Positions 35,371 through 45,210 of a stretch of 64,000 bases of DNA are shown here, piece after piece. The translations under genes and the position numbers were made by a program. Source of the DNA: JANQJA01 sp965267485 (GTDB lineage: Bacteria > Pseudomonadota > Gammaproteobacteria > Pseudomonadales > Azotimanducaceae); contig OZ254080.1 of the NCBI GenBank assembly GCA_965267485.1, positions 3,224,001 to 3,288,000 of the forward strand, written 5' to 3'. Position 1 is the first letter of the stretch; every line of letters begins with the position of its first letter. The notes under the pieces were generated by a model that was not told the origin of the DNA, made no database searches, and worked only from the letters and a program-made list of their open reading frames with translations.

Positions 35371-36218
35371 GCAGTCGCGCCGCCGACGGCACAGAAATCC
35401 TGGTGGCGGACCCATCCCCGTTCGAGATGGACGATCAGCCTGAGGTCCGACTTCGCAATCATTTCCCTGATCGTATCAACGGCGGTGGCTGATATCCCGT
35501 AGCCACTCATGCCGGGATACGGCGCGAAACCGAATCCGGCCGCCCGGAAGCCCGCGACGACCTCGCGAACCTCGCCCGGCCCGAGACCATAATCCCGCTG
35601 TACGACTCGCATGACATCCCCGCCATACTCCAGACCGGACTCGAGCCTTCCGATGACATAGTCACCATGCAGTGTGAATGCGAGCACGCCCCGCGCTGAC
35701 AGCAGCGCGCCGAGATCGCGCAACAGGATACTGACGAAATACTGCGGCAGATGCGTAAACAACGAACCGACCCAGATCAGGTCGAAGGGCCCCTCGATGG
35801 CTTTGGCGGCGTGCTCGTCCTTCGCCAGTGCGGCCGTCTCGACGCCGAGAATCGCGCCGTAGTGGGCGATCGCCTTCGGATCAACGTCGACACCCATGAG
35901 TTCCGCATCCGGAAAGCACGCCTGCAGCGCGCGCCCGACGCGACCGAAGCCACAGGCATAGTCGAGAATCCGGCCCACCTCCGACTGCGGAAATCCGTTG
36001 CGATCAAGCGCGTCCACGCAGCGACGCGCAGCATCCATCCCGCAAGAGAAGTAATAGCCCGCATTTCTCGAACCGAACATGCCGTCGGCCTCCGAGATTC
36101 GGGCATTGGGCAGGTTCACCGCGACCCGGAACAGATCCGGCGAGCCCTGCACCAGCGCTTCAAGATCCGCCGCGGCATCGAGTGTCGGGATGTCGTCTAT
36201 GGTTTCAGCGCCTTGCAT
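35367..36218 (-). CDS. class I SAM-dependent methyltransferase
   Basis: A 283-residue protein. Motif I is DYACGFGRVGRAL (86-98), then LMGVDVDPKAIAHYG as motif II and FDLIWVGSLFTHLP as motif IV. It likely methylates a sugar or the glycan end; a terminal methyl is a known stop signal in ABC-exported O antigens. Its start overlaps the end of the giant upstream gene by 22 bases, so the two are co-expressed. The specific target is unknown. Confidence 0.85.
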   Translation of the reverse strand: MQGAETIDDIPTLDAAADLEALVQGSPDLFRVAVNLPNARISEADGMFGSRNAGYYFSCGMDAARRCVDALDRNGFPQSEVGRILDYACGFGRVGRALQACFPDAELMGVDVDPKAIAHYGAILGVETAALAKDEHAAKAIEGPFDLIWVGSLFTHLPQYFVSILLRDLGALLSARGVLAFTLHGDYVIGRLESGLEYGGDVMRVVQRDYGLGPGEVREVVAGFRAAGFGFAPYPGMSGYGISATAVDTIREMIAKSDLRLIVHLERGWVRHQDFCAVGGATA

Positions 36219-39200
36219 CTCAATACCACGCAGGGGTCGAAATCGATGACCGAGGAGCTGTATCTTCGCATCTCGGTGCAGTCAAAACCTGCGGCACTGA
36301 CCCAGCGCCTGACATCGTCCAGCGAGGGCAAGCCGTCGCGCTCCTGGTCCAGCCAGTACGGCGTCTGTATCCAGAGCTCACCGTCCAGCGGGTCCAGGGT
36401 GCGGTGACTCTCCAGCAGCAGTTGCCGTCGATCCAGCGCATCAAACTCGCCCAGATCCCGGATGACATTCAGCATGATCCGGCCATCGCCGAAGTCGAGC
36501 GCGCCGCGCGCGAGCGCCGCGGCGGCACCATCGCGATCCCAGAATGCCCCCTGGAAGCTGTGTTTCCAGAATGCTTCGAGAGGGCCACCCAGGCCCACCG
36601 CGATCGCCGGCAGTCGGCGGTAGGTGAACAGACTTTCGGCCAGCATGCGGTAAAGCGTTCGATCGACAGGTTGTGCCCCGCAGTTGGGACACGCAGCCGA
36701 CGCCTCACCTTGCCAGCCGCAGAGATTACAGGCAGCCGCCGTGCGATTGGCGATACTGTCAAGCCAGGATCGTTGCTCCATCATCGGCGGGTGAGTCGCG
36801 AAGATCGATTCGTCCATCCGGGACACGATGTCCGGTCGCGTCTTGTTGAACAGTGCCAGCACGTGCGGAATTTCGCCGAGCTGCCAGCCGGAGCTCTCGA
36901 CGAAGTAACTGAACTCGACGTCGGTGTAGCTGTGCGGTACGTCATCGCTGAAACCGCCGATCTCGTCCAGCATTGCCCGGCGCATCGCAAACAGGCCACC
37001 CTGCACATGGCAGAAGATGCGGTCCGGATTGTCGAGCGCGAACTGCTGGTTGCGAAAGTTGGGCCATTCCTTGACGCCGGTCGGATAATCCCGGCCGTGC
37101 AGATACGTCGGCGAGTAGCAAAGGGTACCCGCGACACCCACCGCAGGATGCTCGATCATGTAGTTGAGCACGGCACTGTCCCACCCCGGCTGACTCACGA
37201 AGCCTTCCTTGCCGCAAACGTAAACCACGAACTCCCCGCTGCCTCGCGCCGCCGCGGTATTTGTTCCCGGCCCGACGAGGCTGTTGCGGCCCTTGTGAAT
37301 CAGCGTGACGTTGTCGTGCGTCGCGTGGACTTCGCCGAGGAAATCGGTCACGTCCGATTCACTGTCGTTGTCGCAAATCAGCAGGTGGAACGGCAGATGC
37401 GTGTGCTCGAAGAGTCGCGTGATGACTTCGCGCAGTTCGGGCAGGTTGTTCCACGTCACGAGCACGATGTCGAGACGCTGCTGCTGCCAGACCCGCCTTA
37501 CCATTCGCATGAGTCGGGCGACATCGAAACGATCCCGAACGTGTGATTCGGCCTCTTCGATCATTCGCTCCACCGCGACGTCCGGCATCCCGTAAAGGCG
37601 CTCCACCTGGGCAGCGAAACTGTCCGGATCGTCCGGCTCGCAAACCAGGCCCGTGTGCCCATCCATCACGAGTTCGGGCAGGCTCGCAACGTTTGTCGTG
37701 ATCACCGGCACACCGCACAGCATTGCTTCCATGACGACGGTCGGAATGCCGTCCATGTCACCGTTCTCTGCCCGAATACAGGGGGCAAGGAAGGCGTCGC
37801 TGGTCTCGAAGATGCGAATCATCTGCTCACGGTCAATGACGCCTTCGTGAATCTCGACGTTGTCTGCACCCACTTCACTGACCAGCGCACGATAGGCATC
37901 GGCGTCTTCGCCATAACCCCAGAGGTCGATCTGAACGCCGAGCCGGGAGATTCGCGGCGCCGCCCTGATGATCGACTCGAATCCCTTCTTCTGTGTAAAG
38001 CGATGCACCGCCGCGATTCGCCGGTGACCCCGCGCCCGATGCGCCGTGCCCGCCTGAGGATAGAGCGTGGTGTCGACCCCTTGCGGATTGATGACGATTT
38101 TCGACGCCGGCACACCGCGCTCCAGCAGATATTGCCTGTGAAACCTGCCGGGAACGAAGACAGCCCGACAGGCACGTGAGGCCACCACCTCTGCGATACG
38201 GTTCTTGCGGTCGTTGTCGTACTTGAAGATGTCCTGCGCGTGGGCGCAGAACGTGAAGTGCAGCCCGGCCGACTCGCAGGCAGGCCAGACCATGTCCGTG
38301 ACGGTCGGATACGTGAAGTGCGAATGCACAATCGTTCGTCCGGTTCGCTTCAGCGCCTCGGCGAGATCGTCTGCGGTATCGACCCGCTCCCATTCAATCC
38401 GAAAATCCGGTTCGAAATCAGGATAGGGACTCTGGCGGCAGAACACGGTAACGTCATAGCCATCGGCTACCAGCCCGCGCAGTTCATTGAGCACGAACGT
38501 CTCGGAGGGCACGGGAAAATGCCACTGGAAGTAGGCGATCTTCAGCGCTTCCGTTGATGTTTCTGCCTCGAACGACGCAGGCAGCACCTCCCGTGCGGCG
38601 ATCTCATGCTCCAGCAGCTTCGAGTTGCTGGCAGGGAGTACGACCGGCACCGGCTCCGTCTCCGGAACAACGCGTGCCAACAACGTCGAATCGATCGCGG
38701 TCTTCGTCGTGAGCAGCGGCGGGTCCGGCTCGATGCCCAGCATCGCCTCATAGGCGTCACGCATGAGGCTGACATAGCAGTGTGTGTCGTAGTTGCCGAG
38801 CGCAAGCTGATGTCCGCGCGCGCCGAGTGCTGCCCGGAGGTCCTCCGAATCCACCAATCGGGTGATCAGGGGCAGTGCCGCATTGAAGTCACGATACGGG
38901 ATCACGAAGCCGCTCTGGCCCTCCTCGACGAGGTAAGGCAACGCGCCATGGTCGTAGACAACCACCGGTCTTGCGGCCGCCATCGCTTCGAGCACGGTTC
39001 GGCCAAAAGACTCGGCGAAGTGCGAAAAGTTGACGACCACATCCAGCATCGCGATCGCCTCGGCAGATCGCTCGATATAGCCGGTACACGTCAGATTGTC
39101 GGGCAGACCTGCAGCCCTGTACTGCTGCAGGTCAGGCGTATCCGGCCCGATCAGCAGAAAGTGCAGGCGCGCCTCGGATGCCGCTGCCCGGGCCAGCCCG

Positions 39201-42200
39201 ATGAAATCCCCGATGCCCTTCTTCTCCAGATTGGAGGAGATCATGCCGACAACAATCTTTCCCGGATACCGCGCTTCGCCGAGTGCACCCGCCGCATCGA
39301 CCTCCGCGGCGAATCGGCGGACATCGATCGTATTGGGCACGACGAACGAGCGATCGGGGTACAGGCGCTGTGTTGCCAGCGAGTTGCAGATGAAGTGATC
39401 TGCCATCTCGTGCTGGGCGGCGATCGCATCTTTCCAGCCAAGACCAAGCCGGTCCTGCAAATGCTGGTCCTTATCGAGAATCTCCCGAACGTGCACGACC
39501 GCCTTGAGGCCGCGGCGGCGAGCAGCGATGAGCGGCTCGCGGAGCATCATCGTGTTGACGTGAACGACTGCGATCCGCTTTTCAGCTTCCAGCAGCCGAT
39601 CGAACGAAGCGATGACGCCTTCATCCGGCTTCTTCGCCGCGTCCCACCACGGATAGGGTCGCACATAGATATTCGAGACAAACGGTGCAATCCTGGAAAT
39701 GTATGCCGGCTCATCCTGGGGCAGCGCAACCACGACATCGACCAGGCCGGTCGCATGCAGGCCCTCAACCATGTCCAGAAAGCTGCGCTCGCTGCCAAAC
39801 AGGTTGCCGGTCGCGACATGCGCAACCAGGAGCACCGCCGGCTTGTCCGTCGCCGCGACACCGCCCGGGAAGACCGACCAGTCCGCAACCGCAACGCCGC
39901 GCTGCTTCGGTTTGGCATCAAGTCCGAGCTTGCGACCAATCAGGAGGTAATGTTCGAGTGCGTTCCATCCCTCAGGCATTTCGAGCTGTGACATGTAGTG
40001 ACGACAGTCGAACCCGGCGCAGGGATTCCGGCCCTCAATACCACCGAACCGGACGAAGTGCTGATACAGCCCGTAGGCCGTACCCGCAAGATCGGGGTTC
40101 TGCGAACCATAGAAACCGAGGTCGATCATCGGATGCGCCGAAGGTCGATCGGGGGCCGGCAGCCCGAGGTAGTGTGCAAGCGGATCAGCGTCCAGCGGCA
40201 CTGGCGCCTGTTTATCGTAATGTGACGGATCAAAAAGGATGTGAGGGCGGCGACGCTCCTTCCAGCCAAATTCGAGGTAATGAACGAGCGGGTTCGTCGA
40301 GACATCGCGGTTCAGCACGCGGTACTGCGCGTAGCTGAACAGATAGTTCGGGCGCAGATCACCGTGCGCATCCATCAGCGCGCGAAACCAGTTGGCACCC
40401 TCGGTCAGCGAACGGGTGAGGTACTTCACATCGATCAGCGGATGTGTCGACCGTCCCGCCTCGAGACCTTCCCGTACGAAGTGAACCATCGCGTTGCCTT
40501 CAACGCCGGGCGTGCGTCGATACCAGGCGAGATTGACGAAGGGATGGGGTGATCGCCCCTCGGCATCACCGTGGCTGAGATAATGCGTCAGCGGCTCGAT
40601 GCCCGCCTCACGCACGTCCGCATTGCCGGACAGGTACCAGTGCACACAAAACGCCCAGTGCGGATCGAGATTCTGCTGCCAGCCGCTGTTCAGATAGTGA
40701 CTGAAGAGATCAATGTCCCTGCGAAGCTCATGAGGCAACTGCGCACGGTAGTAGTCCGCATCAAACAGCGGATGGGGCGAGAGACCCTCTCGGGCGCCGA
40801 TCAGAAGATAGTGGACGAGTGGGCAACCCGGCGCTTCGCTCGTATCAACGCCAAACGCCTGCCGGCAATAGTAATCGCTGTCAAAAACGGCCGACGGATC
40901 GGCGCCGTCACGCCAGCCACCCGAGAGATACTTCCTGACGACCCTCCCCGGCGTCGACGCACTGACGCCGGTTCGCCGTTTATAGTCTTCGACGTCGAAG
41001 AGTCGTCGCCGAACGGCGGCGCGAGCGCACTTCCAGAGGTCAATCGAGCCCAGGCGCGTCCAGTTCTCCGCATCGCCAAAGGCAGGAGCAGGATCCCAGA
41101 GATGCCGTCGATCGTCCCGCAGGAGCGACTGTGGACGCGCCCAGATGTTGAAGGCACCCCCTTCAACCGCCGCACCTTCGAAGAGCTCGTACCGCATCGC
41201 GCGTTCGGCTGCGCTCGCTCTCGACCGGAGCAGCGCCGACGACGTCGACTGCAGTTCAGTGACCGCAGCGGTTGATCTGGCGACCTGATCCATCGCCGCT
41301 TCGCGCTGTCGTTGGGAGAGCGCCAGTGCTTCGGTCGTTGCGACATGTTCATCGGCCAGCTTGCGATAGCCGGCGACCTGACGGTCAAGCTGGCCGCGCG
41401 TCTCGGCCAGCTCCTGACTGGACGCGTCGCGCTGTTGCCGGGCGCGCTCGAGCGATCTGGCGACCACGCCATACTCGTTCTGCAGTTCCCGCAGCGCACT
41501 TTCCCGCTCATTCCGCTGTGCACGGGCAGCGTCAAGCGCCCGGGAAAGTTGATCCCGTTCCCCCTGAAGCTGCCGCGCAGCGGCATCTTTCTCGTCACGT
41601 TGGCGGCGCGCGTTATCGAGCGCCTTGTTCAGCGACTCATGTTGCTGCTCGAGCGTCGTCCTGGCCCGGGTCGCTTCTGCCAGCGCGTCCCGCACCCGAT
41701 CGCGATCTTCCTGCAGGCCCTGCGCGTATTCCTTGATCTTGCGGAGTTCAGCCTCGGTGTTGCCGAGCTTTTTCGAGTCCTCGACACGCAGGCGAATCTC
41801 GCGATCCCGCTGATCTCTCGCGTTCGCCAGCGCCTTCGCGATCGACTCATGTTCGCCTTCGAGTTTGCGCAGGCTCGCAAGGTGCTCGTCCCGCTGCGCA
41901 CGGGCATTCTCGAGCGCCTTCTCAACAGCCGCGTGTTCACCTTCGAGACGCCGCAACGCATCGGCCCGCTCATCGCGCTGCTCTCTTGCGTTCGCCAGCG
42001 CCCGGGCTGTGGCCTCATACTCGTTCGTTCGGGTCTCGAGTTCCTTGCGGGCGGCCTCCAGTTGCCTGTTCGCCTCGTCGCGCTCCGTCGACGCGAGGTC
42101 CAGCGCCTTGAGCACCGAATCCTGCTTGCCCTGAAGCTGTTTGAAAGACGTCTCGACGTCCCGACGACGACCGTCGGCATCCTCGAGCTTTCGACCCAGT

Positions 42201-43237
42201 TCTTCCTCTCGCGCCCGCAGCTGGTCGGCCTGCTCCTGCAGGCGCCGCAGCTCGGATTCAAGCTCGCCGACCCGGTGCGCATCGTCCATGCGCGCGGCGA
42301 GGTCCTGCTTGAGATCATCCAGCATCGACGCGGTTTCTTCGTGCTGCATGTTCTCGAGCTTCACGCGCAGATACTGCTGCGTGGTGTATCCAAGGCTCGG
42401 CCCAACCAGCGAATCGATATCATCGAGGCGGCGACCAATGTCATCGAGACGTGATTGGGCGGCCTGATCGTTCACGTCGCCCCGCGCCATCGCCGAGAGC
42501 AGTTCGTAGGCTTCCTTGACCAGCGGCAGCGAAGGCGGACTGTCTTCGCCAGCCTGATGGTGAGTCAACCGCCCCTCGAGAAAGTCGTCGACCTCCATGG
42601 CCGTTTGGGACCAGTCAGGCGTCCAGACCGGTGCCATGCCGGCCGCGATCCGCTCGGTCACCGGGACCCAATCCTCCATCAGATCCTCATAGGCGACGAT
42701 CTGCCGGGGAATGCTGCGGGAGTGGCGCTCCGCTTCGAGCATGTGTCGGAGCCAGAGAAACTGGCCGTGCTGATTCGGGATACCGTCCCGCTCGAACAGC
42801 GACGCGGCGACGGCACGTGGATCGCGAAGCGCAAGAATCGCAGCAACACCGCCCTGCTTCCTGAGCTCGCGGCGCCACATCGGGAACAGCCTGCACATGC
42901 GCGGATCCTTCAGGAGCAGAGTCTCCTTCGTGTACATCTGCTCCGAGGCATACTTTCTGATCTGTCGCCGATATTCCTCAAGCCCGGCCGCATTCAGCCG
43001 CTCTGCTTCGAGCGGTGCCGTTGACCACCATTCGAAGTTGAGGGCATTCATGATCCGGATGTTGATCAGCAACAGCTGGCGGCTCTCGAAGAACCCCTTC
43101 TCGTTGTTGCCAGGCACCGCCTCCGTCAGATCCTGGGGCAACTCAGCGCCGCCCAGACTCAGCACGCGGGTCAGTGCGGAGGTTCCGCTCCGATGCATGC
43201 CCAGTACGACAATCGTTGATTTCCCGGAGTTGCCCAT
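36197..43237 (-). CDS. giant sulfotransferase - coiled coil - GT4 - GT4 - GT2 - methyltransferase-like fusion
   Basis: One uninterrupted 2346-residue frame. Residues 1-230: PAPS sulfotransferase with VLGMHRSGTSALTRVL (11-26) and ALRDPRAVAASLF (136-148). About 290-680: charged heptad coiled coil built from repeated blocks such as ALANAREQRDERADALRRLE. About 745-1110: roughly seven repeats of the FDxxYY...PLxHYLxxG type. About 1132-1500: GT4 domain with SHFAESFGRTVLEAM. About 1565-1915: second GT4 with DMDGIPTVVMEAML. About 1920-2135: GT2 domain (DIVLVTWNNLPELREVI, DND at 1956-1958). 2170-2186: zinc ribbon CNLC...CPNC. Tail: methyltransferase-like segment lacking a clear glycine-rich SAM loop. 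No signal peptide. It is in one reverse run with two further modification genes. The domains imply one polypeptide that extends and caps a sulfated glycan; this is inferred. Confidence 0.92.
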   Translation of the reverse strand: MGNSGKSTIVVLGMHRSGTSALTRVLSLGGAELPQDLTEAVPGNNEKGFFESRQLLLINIRIMNALNFEWWSTAPLEAERLNAAGLEEYRRQIRKYASEQMYTKETLLLKDPRMCRLFPMWRRELRKQGGVAAILALRDPRAVAASLFERDGIPNQHGQFLWLRHMLEAERHSRSIPRQIVAYEDLMEDWVPVTERIAAGMAPVWTPDWSQTAMEVDDFLEGRLTHHQAGEDSPPSLPLVKEAYELLSAMARGDVNDQAAQSRLDDIGRRLDDIDSLVGPSLGYTTQQYLRVKLENMQHEETASMLDDLKQDLAARMDDAHRVGELESELRRLQEQADQLRAREEELGRKLEDADGRRRDVETSFKQLQGKQDSVLKALDLASTERDEANRQLEAARKELETRTNEYEATARALANAREQRDERADALRRLEGEHAAVEKALENARAQRDEHLASLRKLEGEHESIAKALANARDQRDREIRLRVEDSKKLGNTEAELRKIKEYAQGLQEDRDRVRDALAEATRARTTLEQQHESLNKALDNARRQRDEKDAAARQLQGERDQLSRALDAARAQRNERESALRELQNEYGVVARSLERARQQRDASSQELAETRGQLDRQVAGYRKLADEHVATTEALALSQRQREAAMDQVARSTAAVTELQSTSSALLRSRASAAERAMRYELFEGAAVEGGAFNIWARPQSLLRDDRRHLWDPAPAFGDAENWTRLGSIDLWKCARAAVRRRLFDVEDYKRRTGVSASTPGRVVRKYLSGGWRDGADPSAVFDSDYYCRQAFGVDTSEAPGCPLVHYLLIGAREGLSPHPLFDADYYRAQLPHELRRDIDLFSHYLNSGWQQNLDPHWAFCVHWYLSGNADVREAGIEPLTHYLSHGDAEGRSPHPFVNLAWYRRTPGVEGNAMVHFVREGLEAGRSTHPLIDVKYLTRSLTEGANWFRALMDAHGDLRPNYLFSYAQYRVLNRDVSTNPLVHYLEFGWKERRRPHILFDPSHYDKQAPVPLDADPLAHYLGLPAPDRPSAHPMIDLGFYGSQNPDLAGTAYGLYQHFVRFGGIEGRNPCAGFDCRHYMSQLEMPEGWNALEHYLLIGRKLGLDAKPKQRGVAVADWSVFPGGVAATDKPAVLLVAHVATGNLFGSERSFLDMVEGLHATGLVDVVVALPQDEPAYISRIAPFVSNIYVRPYPWWDAAKKPDEGVIASFDRLLEAEKRIAVVHVNTMMLREPLIAARRRGLKAVVHVREILDKDQHLQDRLGLGWKDAIAAQHEMADHFICNSLATQRLYPDRSFVVPNTIDVRRFAAEVDAAGALGEARYPGKIVVGMISSNLEKKGIGDFIGLARAAASEARLHFLLIGPDTPDLQQYRAAGLPDNLTCTGYIERSAEAIAMLDVVVNFSHFAESFGRTVLEAMAAARPVVVYDHGALPYLVEEGQSGFVIPYRDFNAALPLITRLVDSEDLRAALGARGHQLALGNYDTHCYVSLMRDAYEAMLGIEPDPPLLTTKTAIDSTLLARVVPETEPVPVVLPASNSKLLEHEIAAREVLPASFEAETSTEALKIAYFQWHFPVPSETFVLNELRGLVADGYDVTVFCRQSPYPDFEPDFRIEWERVDTADDLAEALKRTGRTIVHSHFTYPTVTDMVWPACESAGLHFTFCAHAQDIFKYDNDRKNRIAEVVASRACRAVFVPGRFHRQYLLERGVPASKIVINPQGVDTTLYPQAGTAHRARGHRRIAAVHRFTQKKGFESIIRAAPRISRLGVQIDLWGYGEDADAYRALVSEVGADNVEIHEGVIDREQMIRIFETSDAFLAPCIRAENGDMDGIPTVVMEAMLCGVPVITTNVASLPELVMDGHTGLVCEPDDPDSFAAQVERLYGMPDVAVERMIEEAESHVRDRFDVARLMRMVRRVWQQQRLDIVLVTWNNLPELREVITRLFEHTHLPFHLLICDNDSESDVTDFLGEVHATHDNVTLIHKGRNSLVGPGTNTAAARGSGEFVVYVCGKEGFVSQPGWDSAVLNYMIEHPAVGVAGTLCYSPTYLHGRDYPTGVKEWPNFRNQQFALDNPDRIFCHVQGGLFAMRRAMLDEIGGFSDDVPHSYTDVEFSYFVESSGWQLGEIPHVLALFNKTRPDIVSRMDESIFATHPPMMEQRSWLDSIANRTAAACNLCGWQGEASAACPNCGAQPVDRTLYRMLAESLFTYRRLPAIAVGLGGPLEAFWKHSFQGAFWDRDGAAAALARGALDFGDGRIMLNVIRDLGEFDALDRRQLLLESHRTLDPLDGELWIQTPYWLDQERDGLPSLDDVRRWVSAAGFDCTEMRRYSSSVIDFDPCVVLRCKALKP

Positions 43238-43240
43238 GGG

Positions 43241-44209
43241 TTAAAGCATGTCCTTGACGTTGTGACGGTTCGAGATGAAGTGCCAGGTGTCCCGAATGGT
43301 ATTGTCGAATTCGATTGCGGGCGCCCAGCCCGTATCCCGTCGGAGCCGGGACGCATCCAGCACATTATAGGGGACATCGACCAGTCTGCCCGGCTCGAAC
43401 AGCACATCAGGCGCAATCTCCAGCGCCGCGCTCACGCTGGCAATGACATCGTTGATGGATCGCCCGATGCCACTGCCGACGTTATAGACCGTGTTCGGTA
43501 GCGCCGCGGCGCGGGCAACCGTGACGATCGCGTCGGCGAGATCACGCACATCGACATAGTCGCGCGTCGCACTGCCGTCGCCCCAGATGTGAATCTGCCG
43601 CCCGGCCAGGAAAGATTCCAGCAGGACACTCACGATTCCCTGCGCGGAATCCGGCCGCGTCCATGGCCCCACGGGATTGGAAGGTCGCAACACACAGTAG
43701 TCGAAGCCCCGAATTCTCGCCGTGTAGGACAGATACTTCTCGATCGCGAGCTTGGTAACACCGTAGGCAGAAATCGGATTGGTCGCCACCTGATCCTCAG
43801 TGATCGGCGTCTGCGCTTTGGGCACGCCGTAAACCGTTCCCCCCGATGACAGGTACACCACCCGGTTATCCGGTTCGAGCCCTTCAAAGAAGCGGACGTG
43901 CGAGAGCAGATTGCCAGTCACCTCGCTCGAGGGTTCATCCATATAGGTCGATGGCACCGAGTCACTGACCAGCATGACATGCACGGCACCTCGGGAGCCG
44001 GGTAACGCACGCAACGCGCGGGTATCGGCGAAATCAGCGGTCTCGCAGCGCACGTTTGCCGGCAACCGCCGACGAAACCCTTCATCAAAATGCCGGGAGA
44101 CCGCAATCACCTCGGCACCGGACTCGCCGAGCCGCAGGCAGAGGTTTCTGCCGATGAAGCCGTTGGCACCGTAGACGACAACGGGTCGATGATGTACCGG
44201 GGTCGTCAT
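43241..44209 (-). CDS. NAD-dependent sugar epimerase/dehydratase
   Basis: An extended SDR of 322 residues. VVYGANGFIGRNLCLRL is the NAD-binding start, YLSSGGTVYG holds the catalytic Ser, and SAYGVTKLAIEKYL holds the YxxxK pair. PSNPVGPWTRPDSAQGIV is a GalE/RfbB-like substrate segment. The start MTTPVHHRP was chosen over one 13 codons earlier because it leaves a 2-base gap after the upstream stop. It lies 3 bases before the giant fusion gene. It probably makes a UDP- or GDP-sugar for this locus; C4 epimerase or reductase cannot be told apart. Confidence 0.85.
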   Translation of the reverse strand: MTTPVHHRPVVVYGANGFIGRNLCLRLGESGAEVIAVSRHFDEGFRRRLPANVRCETADFADTRALRALPGSRGAVHVMLVSDSVPSTYMDEPSSEVTGNLLSHVRFFEGLEPDNRVVYLSSGGTVYGVPKAQTPITEDQVATNPISAYGVTKLAIEKYLSYTARIRGFDYCVLRPSNPVGPWTRPDSAQGIVSVLLESFLAGRQIHIWGDGSATRDYVDVRDLADAIVTVARAAALPNTVYNVGSGIGRSINDVIASVSAALEIAPDVLFEPGRLVDVPYNVLDASRLRRDTGWAPAIEFDNTIRDTWHFISNRHNVKDML

Positions 44210-44211
44210 CG

Positions 44212-45099
44212 CTATCGCTCCGCCAGTTGTTCGACATATTCGCTCCAATCGGACGTTGGAAGCGATTCAGAGACGATGTCATGACGGGTGTCATAGGAAG
44301 CAGCCCGGAGGAAGTCCTCCATCATCGGACACAGCGTTCGTACGTCGTCTTCGGTAAACGCGGCGCGCCAGTTCCCGGCTGCGCCGCTGCGCAGTGTTCT
44401 TTCAATGTGATCATCCCGCTCGACCGCCAGGTTCACATCAAAGCCAAGGTAGTGCTGAAGCTTGCCGACCTGGCCGTCAATGAGGTCCTCATAGCGCACG
44501 ACATGAATGCCCTTCGGCAATCCGGCAAAGAACGTCGAAAAGTCGTTCAGGTGACGCTGGAAGGACTTGAGAAAACGGGTTCCGAAGATCTCGTCGAGTT
44601 GCGTGATGAGAGACGTCACGCTGAGGCTTTCCGGGTCAGCCTCCTTCGCCTTGAGCACGCGCAGCCAGCGCTCAAGAGACTCAGCGGTCAGCCGATCCTG
44701 ATCCTTCAGTGGCTTGACGATATAAAGCAACCTCGATAACAGTTCATCCCTGGGATCACGCACGATCAGCAGCTTCTTGTTGAAGCGGATCGGCATTTCA
44801 TTCGCAAGGAGGGCCCGCCGCAGGTTGGGTCGATGATCCCAGTGCTCGTAGATGATCTTGATGACGACGTTCCTGTCGCCCCCCTCATCGAACAGCGTGC
44901 GCACGAATTCGGCAGACTTCGGTTCCAGCACGAAATCACACGGCGCCAGCGCCTGCTGCAGCATCTTCGACAGGTACGTCGTGCCCGTTTTCGCCTTGCC
45001 CAGCACGAGGATTCGGGTAGGGCGGAAATCCGGATCGACGGGCTCCGGCGCGGGAGGCTCCGGCTCGGCGACCGCCTTGCCACGACGCCACCAGCTCAC
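44212..45099 (-). CDS. PAPS-dependent sulfotransferase
   Basis: A 295-residue protein. A proline-rich lead (AEPEPPAPEPVDPD, 11-24) precedes the 5'-phosphosulfate loop GKAKTGTTYL (34-43). The 3'-phosphate site is IVRDPRDELLSRLLYI (112-127), with Arg114 and Ser122. YEDLIDGQVGKLQHYLGF is the family's late motif. It is first in the reverse run sulfotransferase-epimerase-giant fusion-methyltransferase. Its loop differs from the other sulfotransferases here, so it probably sulfates a different position. Confidence 0.88.
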   Translation of the reverse strand: MSWWRRGKAVAEPEPPAPEPVDPDFRPTRILVLGKAKTGTTYLSKMLQQALAPCDFVLEPKSAEFVRTLFDEGGDRNVVIKIIYEHWDHRPNLRRALLANEMPIRFNKKLLIVRDPRDELLSRLLYIVKPLKDQDRLTAESLERWLRVLKAKEADPESLSVTSLITQLDEIFGTRFLKSFQRHLNDFSTFFAGLPKGIHVVRYEDLIDGQVGKLQHYLGFDVNLAVERDDHIERTLRSGAAGNWRAAFTEDDVRTLCPMMEDFLRAASYDTRHDIVSESLPTSDWSEYVEQLAER

Positions 45100-45210
45100 G
45101 CGCCCGCTCCAGCAACATGAGAGCGCACGCCGACCAGTTGGAAGACGACGATGTCCGGACGCGTCACGAGAAAATCAAAAGGGCCATTCAGGAAGGGGCC
45201 AATGATAGCA

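Noticed and set aside
38606..39991. 461-residue forward frame, with others at 36182-37546 and 41312-42454
   Set aside because: All are antisense shadows of the giant fusion gene, whose domains are continuous across them.
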